The notes below the pieces were generated by a model. That model searched no databases. It was not told the DNA's origin and worked only from the letters and a program-made list of their open reading frames with translations. From Nocardia alni (GTDB lineage Bacteria; Actinomycetota; Actinomycetes; Mycobacteriales; Mycobacteriaceae): DNA of 64,000 bases. Position numbers and translations under genes: made by a program. Positions 51,287 through 60,263 of this stretch are shown piece after piece (the first letter of the stretch is position 1; each line of letters opens with the position of its first letter). The DNA lies in the NCBI RefSeq assembly GCF_019038435.1, contig NZ_JAGPOX010000022.1, forward strand, positions 20,808 to 84,807. The letters are read 5' to 3'.

Positions 51287-52302
51287 TTCTTCCAGCCGCA
51301 CCTTCCGGATTTCTGATCGGTCAGCGTGGCGACCACGGGTTTGCCGTCCGGACCGGTCATTTTCAGCGAGATGCCGCACATGTAGAAGTTGAAGAAGGAC
51401 CCGTAGGCACCGGTGCGAATCAGCGACTGGTACTGATCGGGCAGTTGGTTCAGGGTGGAATCCAGCGTGCCGATCTGGTTCACCGTCGGCGTCAGCGCAG
51501 TATTCATTCCGGCGATCGTCGCGGACAGGTCCGGCCGCACCTCGGTGAGCAGGCCGGAGAAGGTGTCGGCCGTGGTGTCCAGGGTGGTGACCGCCTGGCC
51601 GATCACCTCGCGATCCTGCGCCAGTCCCGACACCAGCTGTTGCAGATGATCCAGCGTACTGCTGAATTGGTCACCGCGCGAAGCGATCTCGGTGAGCACC
51701 GTATTCAGGTTGGTGATCACCCGGCCGATCAGCTGATCGTGATCGGCCAGCATGGAGGTTACCGCGCCGACCCGTTGCAGCACCTCGGCGATGGTCCCCG
51801 CGCGGCCCTGGAAGATCTGCAGTAGTCCCATCGACAGCTCGTTGACCTGTGCCGGATTCAGCGCCTGCAACAGCGGATGGAAGCCGCCGAGCAGGGCATC
51901 GAGGTCGAGCGCGGGTGCGGTCTCGGGCGGCGCGATGGTCCCGCCCGCGGGCAGCGGGGTGCTGTCCGGGCCGCGCTGCAGTTCGAGGTACCGGTTGCCG
52001 ACGAGGTCCTCGTACCGGATCACCGCCCGGGTCGAGGTGGTCGGCCGATCGCCGGTGTCGATCGAGAAGTCCACGTGTGCAAGGTGATCGCTGCCGTAGC
52101 CGACCGCGTGCACCTGCCCGACCGGTACGCCCGCGATGCGGACCTTCGAGCCGGGACGCATGCCGGACGCGTCGGTGAACACCGCGTGATACGTGTGCGA
52201 GCCGCCGGCGTCGACCTGGGTGAACACCAGGATCATCGCGCCGTTCACCAGCAGCATGACGAACACGAAGACACTCAGCTTCAGCACCAGCGATCGCTTC
52301 AT
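51283..52302 (-). CDS. mceB: Mce-family protein, second of the operon
   Basis: A 339-residue MceB-type protein beginning MKRSLVLKLSVFVFVMLLVN, a membrane anchor, then an Mce domain (YHAVFTDASGMRPGSKVRIA, HVDFSIDTGDRPTTSTRAVI) with the LVGNRYLELQRG motif often seen in MceB. A helical stretch and a C-terminal cysteine pair (NFYMCGISLKM, KSGRCGWKK) follow, which could form a disulphide outside the membrane. Start and end overlap the neighbours by ATGA. Confidence 0.87.
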   Translation of the reverse strand: MKRSLVLKLSVFVFVMLLVNGAMILVFTQVDAGGSHTYHAVFTDASGMRPGSKVRIAGVPVGQVHAVGYGSDHLAHVDFSIDTGDRPTTSTRAVIRYEDLVGNRYLELQRGPDSTPLPAGGTIAPPETAPALDLDALLGGFHPLLQALNPAQVNELSMGLLQIFQGRAGTIAEVLQRVGAVTSMLADHDQLIGRVITNLNTVLTEIASRGDQFSSTLDHLQQLVSGLAQDREVIGQAVTTLDTTADTFSGLLTEVRPDLSATIAGMNTALTPTVNQIGTLDSTLNQLPDQYQSLIRTGAYGSFFNFYMCGISLKMTGPDGKPVVATLTDQKSGRCGWKK

Positions 52303-53480
52303 CGCCCACCGCCGAGGCCGAACAGGTAGTCGATGACGCTGGGCGGCCGCAAGCCGACGCCCTGGCGGTCGGGCGCCAGCGGATTCACCCCGATGTCGGT
52401 GACCATGTACGGCACGTTCACCACCGGGTCGGTGCGGGGCAGGCCCATGCAGTGCGGGCCGCCGGTCGCATCGACCTTGGGCAGGTCCTGCGGGTAGCGA
52501 TACGGCGTCACGCCGGGAACGAACCCGGCGAACATCTTCACGCCGGGCTGGGCGCCGTACGCGGCGGGATTGTTGCGATTGCCCTGGGCGATGCCTTCGA
52601 ACACGCACGGGATGTCGGGCGCGTACAGTGCCGCCAGCGCGCTCGTCGGCGCCCACAGCCGCAGTACGTCGGTGATCCCGGAACCGTTGCGGTCCAGGAG
52701 ATTCGAGCCGGTGTTCGACAGGGTTGTCGCGCCGGCAAGCAGGCTCGCCAGCTGTTGCTGGTTGTCGGTTACGGTGTTACCCGTTGTCGTCAGGGCATCG
52801 AGAGTGTGCAGCAGATCCGGCGTGATGTCCGCGTAGAGCCCGGTGACCGGAGCAGCGGTGCGCAGCAGGTCGGAGATTCCGGGATCGGCCGAATTCAGTT
52901 GCGCCAGAACGCTTGCGGTGTGGTCGAGCGCTGTGCCGAGCCGGTCGCCGCGACCTTGTAGCGCGGCGGCCAGCGCGCCGAGTGTCGCCTGAAGTTGCGC
53001 CGGATCTACGACGCTGAGCACGCCCACCAACTGTTCGAAGACCGTATTGATCTCGACGGTGACGTGCGAGGCATCGAGCACCGCGCCGGGCTCGAGCCGG
53101 GCGCCGGGCGAATCGGGCGCGGTGAGGCTGACGAACTTCGCGCCGAAAACGGTGTCGGAGGTGATCCGGGCGGTGACGTCGGCCGGAATCGAGGCCAGCG
53201 CCGAGCGGTGCAGCCGCAGGGTCAGCCGGGCCCGATCAGGTTGGTAGTCGATCGCGGTCACCTCGCCGACCTCGACGCCGGTCATCGTGACCTTCGCTCC
53301 GCGATCCATGACCAGCCCGGCGCGACCGGCGATCACGGTGACCTGGGCCCAGTCGTCGAAACTCTGCCGATAACTACCCAGCACCAGCCATCCGGCACCG
53401 AGCGTCACCGGAATCAGCGCCAGGACCGCCAGTTTCGGCATCGCCTTCGCGATGAATCTCAGAACCGCCCGATACCGCAT
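52299..53480 (-). CDS. mceA: Mce-family protein, first of the operon
   Basis: A 393-residue MceA-type protein. A membrane anchor (AVLALIPVTLGAGWLVLG) is followed by the Mce domain (VTVIAGRAGLVMDRGAKVTM, VGEVTAIDYQPDRARLTLRL) at residues 45-125 and FGAKFVSLTAPDSPGARLEP. The C-terminal part has IPCVFEGIAQGN and GGPHCMGLPRTDP with Cys residues, as in MceA proteins. It starts 14 bases after the yrbE4B stop. It supplies one of six chains of the Mce channel. Confidence 0.88.
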   Translation of the reverse strand: MRYRAVLRFIAKAMPKLAVLALIPVTLGAGWLVLGSYRQSFDDWAQVTVIAGRAGLVMDRGAKVTMTGVEVGEVTAIDYQPDRARLTLRLHRSALASIPADVTARITSDTVFGAKFVSLTAPDSPGARLEPGAVLDASHVTVEINTVFEQLVGVLSVVDPAQLQATLGALAAALQGRGDRLGTALDHTASVLAQLNSADPGISDLLRTAAPVTGLYADITPDLLHTLDALTTTGNTVTDNQQQLASLLAGATTLSNTGSNLLDRNGSGITDVLRLWAPTSALAALYAPDIPCVFEGIAQGNRNNPAAYGAQPGVKMFAGFVPGVTPYRYPQDLPKVDATGGPHCMGLPRTDPVVNVPYMVTDIGVNPLAPDRQGVGLRPPSVIDYLFGLGGGR

Positions 53481-53493
53481 TTCCGTTGCCCCC

Positions 53494-54345
53494 CTAGTCC
53501 GAAAGGTGGAAATTCCCGTTGCCGCCGTACAGCGCGAGCGACACCAGGAGCACCACGAGAACGACCATGATCAGCGACATCCGCACCGCGCGCCCGACCG
53601 CCGCCCCGACCCCCGCCGGACCGCCGTACGCGGTGAATCCGTACTGGGTGTGGATCAGCATGACCAGCACCGCGATCGCGATGGCCTGCGCGAACGACCA
53701 CCCCACGTCGACGGGATTGAGGAAGGTGGAGAAGTAGTGGTCGTACAGCCCGGGCGACTGGCCGAAGATTTCCACGGTGGTGAACCGGCCGGCCAGGAAC
53801 GAGGCCGCCAGCGCCAGCGAATACAGCGGAACGATCGTGATGATGCCCGCCGCGACCCGGGTGCTCACCACATAGGGGATCGGCCGGATGGCCATGGATT
53901 CGAGGGCGTCGATCTCCTCGGCGATCCGCATGGCCCCGATCTGGGCGGTCGACCCGGCGCCGAGCGTCGCCGACAGTCCGATGCCGGCGATGACCGGCGC
54001 CGCGATCCGGACGTTGATGAACGCGGACAGGAAGCCCGACAGCGCCTCGATGCCGATATCGCCCAGCGAACTGTATCCCTGAATGGCGATCGTGCTGCCG
54101 GTGGCCAGCGTCATGAATCCGACGATCGCCGCCGTGCCGCCGATCATCGCGAGAGCCCCACTGCCCATGCTGATTTCGGCCACCAGACGCAGGGTCTCGC
54201 CGGGATGTCTGGCCAGCGCGCCGGGAATCTGCACGATCGTCTTGCCGTAGAAGATGATTCGGGTGCCGACGTCGTCGATCGCGCGGTTCCACCGGTCCAG
54301 CCGGCGGCGGGTGCGGACGAATTTCCCGGTTTCCGCGATGTACAT
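53494..54345 (-). CDS. yrbE4B: MlaE/YrbE-type permease, second
   Basis: A 283-residue MlaE-family permease with about five membrane helices. The family segment LGAGSTAQIGAMRIAEEIDALESMAIRPIPYVVSTRVAAGII reads here as two joined pieces, in the cytoplasmic EQ-loop that couples to the Mla-type ATPase (MceG, not in this window). Start 54345 is preceded by a GGGGAAG site; the longer frame to 54792 is rejected. It lies 5 bases after yrbE4A. Confidence 0.9.
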   Translation of the reverse strand: MYIAETGKFVRTRRRLDRWNRAIDDVGTRIIFYGKTIVQIPGALARHPGETLRLVAEISMGSGALAMIGGTAAIVGFMTLATGSTIAIQGYSSLGDIGIEALSGFLSAFINVRIAAPVIAGIGLSATLGAGSTAQIGAMRIAEEIDALESMAIRPIPYVVSTRVAAGIITIVPLYSLALAASFLAGRFTTVEIFGQSPGLYDHYFSTFLNPVDVGWSFAQAIAIAVLVMLIHTQYGFTAYGGPAGVGAAVGRAVRMSLIMVVLVVLLVSLALYGGNGNFHLSD

Positions 54346-54350
54346 CGAAA

Positions 54351-55118
54351 TCACTTCCCCGACAGTCGGATTCCTGCTGCCGTCACCACGGTGTTGACCA
54401 CGAACAGGGCGATGAACGCGTAGACGACGGTCTCGTTCACCGCCTGCCCCACGCTCTTCGGGCCGCCGGAGACCGACAGTCCGCGATAGCACGCCACCAA
54501 TCCCGCGATCATGCCGAACAGCAGCGCCTTGACCGCGGAGATGGCCAGTTCGGTGGACCCGGTCAGCAGGGTGACCCCGGCCGCGAAGGCGCCCGGATTC
54601 ACGCCCTGCAGCAGCACCGAGAATACGAATCCGCCGGCGATGCCGATGGCGCACACCAGCCCGTTGAGCAGGACCGCGATCACCGCCGAGGCAACGACGC
54701 GCGGGATCACCAGCCGGTGGATCGGGTCGATGCCCAGCACCTCCATGGCCGCGATCTCCTCGCGGATGACCCGCGACCCCAGATCCGCGCACATCGCCGT
54801 GGCTCCCGCGCCCGCCACGATCAGCACGGTCACCATCGGGCCGACCTGGGTGACCGCGCCGAACGCCGCACCCGCCCCGCTCATGGTGGCCGCGCCGATC
54901 TCGCGCAGCAGGATATTGAGGGTGAAGCTGACCAGGACGGTGAACGGAACCGCCACCAGGACGGTCGGTACCAGCGACACCCGTGCCAGCATCCAGCTCT
55001 GCTCGAGGAATTCGGTGAACCGGAAACGGGCGGTCACCAGGCCGCGGCCGACATCGGCCACCATGGCGAAGAATTGGCCGACCTCTCGGACGGGTGCGTT
55101 CAGAATCCCCAGTTCCAT
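54351..55118 (-). CDS. yrbE4A: MlaE/YrbE-type permease, first
   Basis: A 255-residue MlaE-family permease. AGAGATAMCADLGSRVIREE and IAAMEVLGIDPIHRLVIPRV are the conserved cytoplasmic segments. Five or so helices, including VLVAVPFTVLVSFTLNILL and AVIAVLLNGLVCAIGIAGGF. GGAGG is 4 bases before ATG 55118; a longer frame to 55208 lacks such a site. First gene of the yrbE-mce operon, preceded by a 163-base gap holding a perfect palindrome. Confidence 0.9.
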   Translation of the reverse strand: MELGILNAPVREVGQFFAMVADVGRGLVTARFRFTEFLEQSWMLARVSLVPTVLVAVPFTVLVSFTLNILLREIGAATMSGAGAAFGAVTQVGPMVTVLIVAGAGATAMCADLGSRVIREEIAAMEVLGIDPIHRLVIPRVVASAVIAVLLNGLVCAIGIAGGFVFSVLLQGVNPGAFAAGVTLLTGSTELAISAVKALLFGMIAGLVACYRGLSVSGGPKSVGQAVNETVVYAFIALFVVNTVVTAAGIRLSGK

Positions 55119-55193
55119 CGATCCTCCAGCGAATGCTCGGTTGCTGCGGACGATGCCCGATGCCGAGTGGGTCGAATGCCTAACTATTGGACC

Positions 55194-55212
55194 TACAGTG
55201 GTACTCACTGTA
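55194..55212. promoter_or_regulatory. 19-bp palindrome before the yrbE-mce operon
   Basis: TACAGTG-GTACT-CACTGTA has perfect 7-base arms and lies 76 bases before yrbE4A in the gap after the acyl-CoA ligase gene. A further CAGTG stands at 55216. It is the best operator candidate of the mce operon. Confidence 0.6.
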
Positions 55213-55281
55213 CATCAGTGTTCGTGGCCTGTGCCGGTTTTTCCTGAATTCTCAGGCGACGAATCCTGGCACTTCAACGGC

Positions 55282-56862
55282 CTATTTCGAGATCACGGCG
55301 GGTGGTTGCACGCTGTCGTGGCCCGCCTCGGTCGCGAATAACGCACGCAGACCGGAGATGTCGACCTTGCCAGTGGATCCACGGGGGATCCGGTCGTCGG
55401 AATCGAGCAGCAGCCACACCGTGGGTACCTTGAACGAGCTGAGTACCTCTCGCGCGGCCGAACGCAGGCGGTCGGCGGTTGTCGCGGTGGTATCGCACAC
55501 GACCGCCGCCGCCACACGGTTCCCTTGCGGCCCGGGCACATCGGTGACGAAGGCCGTCCCGACTCCCACGAGGCCGCGCAGCGCTCGCTCCACCTCGGCG
55601 GGGTAGACGCTGGCGCCGCTCACCCTGACCATGTCGTCGGCCCGGCCGTGGTAGAACAGGAATCCGTCGTCGTCGAGATGGGCGAGATCGCCGGTGGGGT
55701 AGTAACCGTCGGCGGTGAACAGGTCCTCGCGAGCGCGACGGCACATGCCCCGCAACGTATGTGGTCCGCGGAGTTGGATGATGCCCACGGTCCCCGGCGG
55801 GACCGGTTGCCCGGTCTCGGGATCGGCGATGCGGACCTGCATTCCCGGAAACGGACGGCCGCAGCTGCCCCAGGCCGAACGCGGCATATCCGTGTCGGCG
55901 GGGTAGCCGCAGTACGGGCCGAACGACTCGGTCATACCGAACAGGTTGGCGCGCGCACCCGGCTGCGCGCGCAGGCTCTCGGGCAGCATCGCCTCCAGGC
56001 TGCCCGGTCGCAGGCTCGGGACGGTAACCCCGAGCGTTTTCGCCTGGCGAGCAAGGGATTCGGCTTGATCGGCCCAGCCGCGGAACAGCGTGACCCGCTC
56101 GCGCCGCAGCAGTTCCAGCGTTGTCGCGGGATCGGGCACGGCCTCGGTGACCAGGGCGCCGCCGGCGACCATGGCCGAGAGCATGCCGCCGAATCCACCC
56201 ACCCAGAACAGCGGCATCGGCAGGTAGAGACGGGTGTCGGCATCGATGCGGCGGCTCGTGAGGCCGGATCTGACCGCACGCAGGACGTTGCCGTGGGAAT
56301 GCAGAACGCCCTTGGGCAGGCCGCGACTTCCGGAGGTGAACATGACGGTGAGCGGATCGGCGGCGGTGACCGTCGCGGCCAGCGCGTCCACCGGCGCCTC
56401 GGCGGGTGTGTGGGCGGCGAGCAGGTTGTCGGCGGTCCGCACATGGCGCAGCGCGGGAAGTTCGGGGTCGAACAGGGCATCGGTATCCGTCAGCCCGAGA
56501 TCGTCGAGATGGCGGCGTCCGCGAAACTCCTCGGCCGCGATGAGGAATTGCACCGAGGCCACGCGCAATTGGGCGCGCAGCTCGGGCGGCCGCAGCAGGG
56601 TGCTGAGCGGGACGAGGACCGCACCGATGCGGGTCACCGCGATCGCGATGCGCACCCAGTCGGTTCCGTTCGGCATGAGCAGGCCCACCCGGGTGCCCTT
56701 GCCGCAGTCGGCGGCGATCAGGGCGGCGGCCAGATCCCTTGTGATGATGTCGAGTTCGCCGTAGGTGATGCGGCTGTGCGGATCGATCACCATCGGTGCG
56801 TCCGGGTGGCGGGTGGCCCTCTCCCGTACCAGCCGGTCGATCGTCGCGGTCTCGTCGCTCAT
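55282..56862 (-). CDS. Acyl-CoA synthetase (AMP-binding)
   Basis: A 526-residue adenylate-forming ligase. The P-loop-like A3 motif is VMFTSGSRGLPKGVLHSHGN (usual TSGTTG changed to TSGSRG), ADGYYPTGDLAHLDDDGFLF the A7-A8 hinge region, and PRGSTGKVD the A10 motif with the catalytic Lys. It activates a carboxylic acid as CoA thioester. It overlaps the upstream ligase gene by ATGA. Placed just before the mce operon, it probably activates acids from the same substrate. Confidence 0.88.
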   Translation of the reverse strand: MSDETATIDRLVRERATRHPDAPMVIDPHSRITYGELDIITRDLAAALIAADCGKGTRVGLLMPNGTDWVRIAIAVTRIGAVLVPLSTLLRPPELRAQLRVASVQFLIAAEEFRGRRHLDDLGLTDTDALFDPELPALRHVRTADNLLAAHTPAEAPVDALAATVTAADPLTVMFTSGSRGLPKGVLHSHGNVLRAVRSGLTSRRIDADTRLYLPMPLFWVGGFGGMLSAMVAGGALVTEAVPDPATTLELLRRERVTLFRGWADQAESLARQAKTLGVTVPSLRPGSLEAMLPESLRAQPGARANLFGMTESFGPYCGYPADTDMPRSAWGSCGRPFPGMQVRIADPETGQPVPPGTVGIIQLRGPHTLRGMCRRAREDLFTADGYYPTGDLAHLDDDGFLFYHGRADDMVRVSGASVYPAEVERALRGLVGVGTAFVTDVPGPQGNRVAAAVVCDTTATTADRLRSAAREVLSSFKVPTVWLLLDSDDRIPRGSTGKVDISGLRALFATEAGHDSVQPPAVISK

Positions 56863-58487
56863 TCGAATACCTTCCGCAGCTGCCGCAGATCCACTTTGCC
56901 GCTGGGCAGCAGCGGGATATCCGCGGGTGTGACGCCCGCCCAGCGGGTGGGAATCTTGTAGGCCGACAGTGCCGTTCGCAGTGTGTCTCGCAGCGCGGTT
57001 TCATCGAACACCGTGGGATCGGTGACGGTGAGCACCGCGGCGACTACCTGCCCCCGGTCGGGGTGGGGGAGCCCGAAAACGTGCGCGGTGTCGCCGGTGA
57101 GTTCGGCGATCGCCTTCTCGACCTCGGCGGGCGAGACGTTGGCCCCGGCCGTTTTGATCATCGATGTGGCGCGGCCGAGGAAGTACACGTATCCGTCCGC
57201 GTCGCCGCGGACGATATCGCCGGAATGGAACCAACCGTCGGCGTCGAAGGACTCCTCCCGGCTGCGCTTGTGATACCCCTGCATGACATACGGTCCGCGG
57301 AAACAGAATTCGCCGGGCACGCCGTTGCCGACGACCTCGCCGGTGTCGGGATCGATGATCCTGGTCTCGAATCCGGGCGCGGGCTTGCCGAACGAGCCTC
57401 GGCGGTGTTCGGGCTGGTCGGATTCGTCCGCGCTGATCAGCACGACGCTTCCGGCCTCGGTCATACCCAGCATGCCGTGTCGCAGCTCCGGATCCCGTGG
57501 CCGCACGTCGGGAGCCATGATGGGATACAGGTTGCCGCGTCGCATCGAGGACAGATCGCGGTCCGGGAAACTGGGATGGTCGGCCAGATGTGCGATGCTC
57601 GCGGCGAAACCGTTTGTCATGGTCGGCTTTTCGGACTCCAGCAGGTCCAGGGTCGCGGCGGCGTCGGTGGCATCGGAGCACAGCAGGGTCGATCCCGCGA
57701 CCAGGGTGGCCAGCAGCCCGAAGGCGAACCCGCCGATCCAGAAGAACGGTGAATTGCAGAACAGCACATCGTGTTCGGTCAGGCCGCGGATCTCGTTGAG
57801 ATCGCGCTGATGGTTCAGTAGTGCGGCGTGAGTGTGGACCGCGCCCTTGGGTGCGCCGGTCGATCCCGAGGTGTACACGATGGACAGCGGATCGGAGCCG
57901 TCGACGTCGTTTTCCAGCGCCGTGAGCATCGCCTCGTCGACGGTACGGCCGAGTTCGCGGACGGCGTCCGGGGTGCGTAGGTGACGCGCCGGGGTGGGGT
58001 TCTCGTCGATCACGACGTGGCGCAGCTGGGGCACGGCCGCGCAGTACAGCCTGCCGTCCGGGGTGATCTGCGCGTCGGCGAGTACCTGCGTAAGACGTTG
58101 TGCGTAGTCGTGCGAACGGTAGTGTGCCGTGCCAAGCAGGATACGAACATCGCTGTGTACCAGCTGCTCTCGAAGCTCACTCGCGGTGGCGAAGGTGGAG
58201 AACGGGACGACGACGGCGCCGATGCGGGCCGCGGCGAGCGCGGCGAGGGCGAAGGCCGGTCCGTTGGGGTAGAGCAGGCCCACCGAGGTTCCCTTGCCGG
58301 CGCCCAGCGCGATCAGGCCACGAGCCAGCTCCGCCGAGCGGCGATCGGCCTGGCCGTAGTCGAGGCGATCGGCATCGCGGATCAGGAGGGGATGGTCCGG
58401 CCTGGTCCGCGCATTGCGGCGTAAAACCATTGCTACGGTCGGGGATTCGACCTCGCGAGTCGGTTGCGGAGCGCTGGGGTTGGTCAT
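56859..58487 (-). CDS. Acyl-CoA synthetase (AMP-binding)
   Basis: A 542-residue adenylate-forming ligase. Motifs: IVYTSGSTGAPKGAVHTHAA (A3), GMTEAGS (A5), DADGWFHSGDIVRGDADGYV (A7-A8) and PLLPSGKVDLRQLRK (A10). Start 58487 is shared with the last base of the crotonase stop (TGATG); the longer frame to 59180 is rejected. Together with the next ligase it is a closely related pair, perhaps with different chain preference or with one form acting on ring acids. Confidence 0.88.
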   Translation of the reverse strand: MTNPSAPQPTREVESPTVAMVLRRNARTRPDHPLLIRDADRLDYGQADRRSAELARGLIALGAGKGTSVGLLYPNGPAFALAALAAARIGAVVVPFSTFATASELREQLVHSDVRILLGTAHYRSHDYAQRLTQVLADAQITPDGRLYCAAVPQLRHVVIDENPTPARHLRTPDAVRELGRTVDEAMLTALENDVDGSDPLSIVYTSGSTGAPKGAVHTHAALLNHQRDLNEIRGLTEHDVLFCNSPFFWIGGFAFGLLATLVAGSTLLCSDATDAAATLDLLESEKPTMTNGFAASIAHLADHPSFPDRDLSSMRRGNLYPIMAPDVRPRDPELRHGMLGMTEAGSVVLISADESDQPEHRRGSFGKPAPGFETRIIDPDTGEVVGNGVPGEFCFRGPYVMQGYHKRSREESFDADGWFHSGDIVRGDADGYVYFLGRATSMIKTAGANVSPAEVEKAIAELTGDTAHVFGLPHPDRGQVVAAVLTVTDPTVFDETALRDTLRTALSAYKIPTRWAGVTPADIPLLPSGKVDLRQLRKVFE

Positions 58488-59296
58488 CAGCGGATTCTCG
58501 GTTCGGGCTTGGCATGTCGGTCGCCATCGCCGGACGCGGCCGCCAATTCGGCCTTGCCCAGCGAATTTCCGAGCCGTGTATAGATCAGTCCCTGGTCCAG
58601 CGCCGCCCGGTAGGGCTTGTCCAGCGACTCCCAGATCGCCTTCACGGTCCCCTGGGTGGCGCTCGGAGGTTTGGCGGCGATGGTGGCGGCGATGGCGTGC
58701 GCGCGGGCCCACAGCAGGCCGGGGGAGACGACCTCGGATACCAGCCCGATGCGCAGCGCGGTCTCCGCGCAGACCCGTTCGTCGTTGCCCATCAACGCGA
58801 TTCGCAACGTCTCGCCCAGGCCGACGCGCCGGCGCAGGCCGATCGGCTCCAGCGCCGAGACCAGGCCCGTGGACACGTGCGAGTCGAAGAATGTCGCGTC
58901 CGACGAGCAGATCACCACATCGGCCTCGTTGACGAAGTAGAACCCGCCCGCGGTACACATCCCCTGAACCGCGCAGACCACCGGCTTCCACATCTTCTGC
59001 CATTTCGGGCTCAGCGCCTCGCCCGGATCCTCGTGGTGCCAGACGCTGTCCGGCTGACCGTAGGGCTTCGTGATATCGAGTCCGGCACTGAAGGCCCGCT
59101 CGCCCGCCGCCCGCAGCACGACGGCGTTGACCGAGTCGTCCAGTTTGATCAGGCGCCACGCCCGGGTGAGTTCGTCGCACATGGTCCGATCGAAGGCATT
59201 GAGGCGCTCGGGTCGGTTCAGCGTGATGGTGGCCACGTGGTCGGTGCTGTCCACCTCGAACAGGATGGTCTCGAATGCGAATGTCTCGTAGCTCAA
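58487..59296 (-). CDS. Enoyl-CoA hydratase-family protein
   Basis: A 269-residue crotonase. HVATITLNRPERLNAFDRTM is the first strand, RAFSAGLDITKPYG the first oxyanion-hole segment, and VVCAVQGMCTAGGFYFVNEADVVICS the second. The start codon is TTG at 59296, with CAGGCAGGA upstream; an ATG lies only well inside the fold. One of the two catalytic Glu positions is not the usual acidic residue, so the exact reaction is open. It lies upstream of the ligase pair. Confidence 0.85.
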   Translation of the reverse strand: MSYETFAFETILFEVDSTDHVATITLNRPERLNAFDRTMCDELTRAWRLIKLDDSVNAVVLRAAGERAFSAGLDITKPYGQPDSVWHHEDPGEALSPKWQKMWKPVVCAVQGMCTAGGFYFVNEADVVICSSDATFFDSHVSTGLVSALEPIGLRRRVGLGETLRIALMGNDERVCAETALRIGLVSEVVSPGLLWARAHAIAATIAAKPPSATQGTVKAIWESLDKPYRAALDQGLIYTRLGNSLGKAELAAASGDGDRHAKPEPRIR

Positions 59297-59342
59297 TGGG
59301 TCCTGCCTGAATCTCGCGACACGATGGGTGCTGGGCGGGCCG

Positions 59343-60155
59343 TCAGCGACCGCGGAAATCCGGCGCTCGGCGTTCCCGGAATGCGGTCAGGCCCTCCTTG
59401 AAATCACTTGTTCTGCACGATAATTCGACATCGAAGAGTTCATGCTCGAGGGCTTGGGCGAGCGTGGCGTGCTGGCCGTAGGACAGTGCCCGTTTGGCCA
59501 GACCGAGTGCGACGGTCGGCCCGGAGGCCAGGCGGGTGAGCAGATCGTCGGCAGCGGCGGCCAGGTCGGGTGCGGGCACGCAGCGGTCGATCAGCCCCCA
59601 GTCGGCGGCCTGGGTCGCGCTCACCTTCTCGCCGAGCAGCAGCATCCGGCGCGCCCGCGCCAGCCCGATCAGCCTGGGGAGAAACCAGGTCGAGCCGGAG
59701 TCCGGGGTGAACCCCCGGTCCAGGAACGGCTCCCAGAAGACCGCGTCGTCCGCGGCGACGGTGAAGTCGGCGGCCAGCGCGAGATTACAGCCCATTCCCA
59801 CCGCCCAGCCGCGCACGCTGCACACCACCGGGAGATGGATGCCGCAGAGCAGTTCCACCACGCGGTTGGCGGTGTGCGGGAGGCGGCGGACCAGATCTCC
59901 GGTGCGTGGGCGGGGTGCGTCGTTGCTCGCCACCCAGTCCACGCCGGAACAGAAGTGCTCGCCCGCACCGCACAGGTGGATCGCGCGCAGTGAATCGTCC
60001 GTCGACGCGTCCGTGAGTGCCGCGACGAGTGTCTCGACCATCGGCGCGCTGAGTGAATTCCTGCGCGCCTTGCGATCGATGACCAGGTGCAGGACCGCAC
60101 CCTCGCGGTGGACCGCCACCGACCCGTCGGCGGCGGGTTCCGAGTCTGGGCTCAC
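59343..60155 (-). CDS. Enoyl-CoA hydratase-family protein
   Basis: A 270-residue crotonase. AVLHLVIDRKARRNSLSAPM and EHFCSGVDWVASND are the first strand and first oxyanion-hole segment, VVCSVRGWAVGMGCNLALAADFTVAADDAVFWEPFLDRG (read in two parts) the core. It ends FKEGLTAFRERRAPDFRGR, the standard family tail. GTG 60155 is the start. It is the first gene of the minus-strand catabolic group, next to a palindrome in the divergent gap. Confidence 0.86.
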   Translation of the reverse strand: MSPDSEPAADGSVAVHREGAVLHLVIDRKARRNSLSAPMVETLVAALTDASTDDSLRAIHLCGAGEHFCSGVDWVASNDAPRPRTGDLVRRLPHTANRVVELLCGIHLPVVCSVRGWAVGMGCNLALAADFTVAADDAVFWEPFLDRGFTPDSGSTWFLPRLIGLARARRMLLLGEKVSATQAADWGLIDRCVPAPDLAAAADDLLTRLASGPTVALGLAKRALSYGQHATLAQALEHELFDVELSCRTSDFKEGLTAFRERRAPDFRGR

Positions 60156-60195
60156 TGTCTGCCCTATCCGCCCGTGTGAGCTTACTGTTTTGTAT

Positions 60196-60212
60196 ACGGT
60201 ATGCTATACCGT
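60196..60212. promoter_or_regulatory. 17-bp palindrome in a divergent gap
   Basis: ACGGTAT-GCT-ATACCGT has perfect 7-base arms. It lies between the crotonase and thioesterase genes, so a dimeric regulator, perhaps the TetR protein encoded nearby, could control both. Confidence 0.55.
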
Positions 60213-60263
60213 TGTGTGCTGAACAAGATTAGCAGGCAACTGTCGCCGAAGAAAAGAGGACGC

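Noticed and set aside
58488..59180. Extension of the acyl-CoA ligase to 773 residues
   Set aside because: The extra residues are the shadow of the crotonase gene; family start MTNPSAPQP at 58487 fits.
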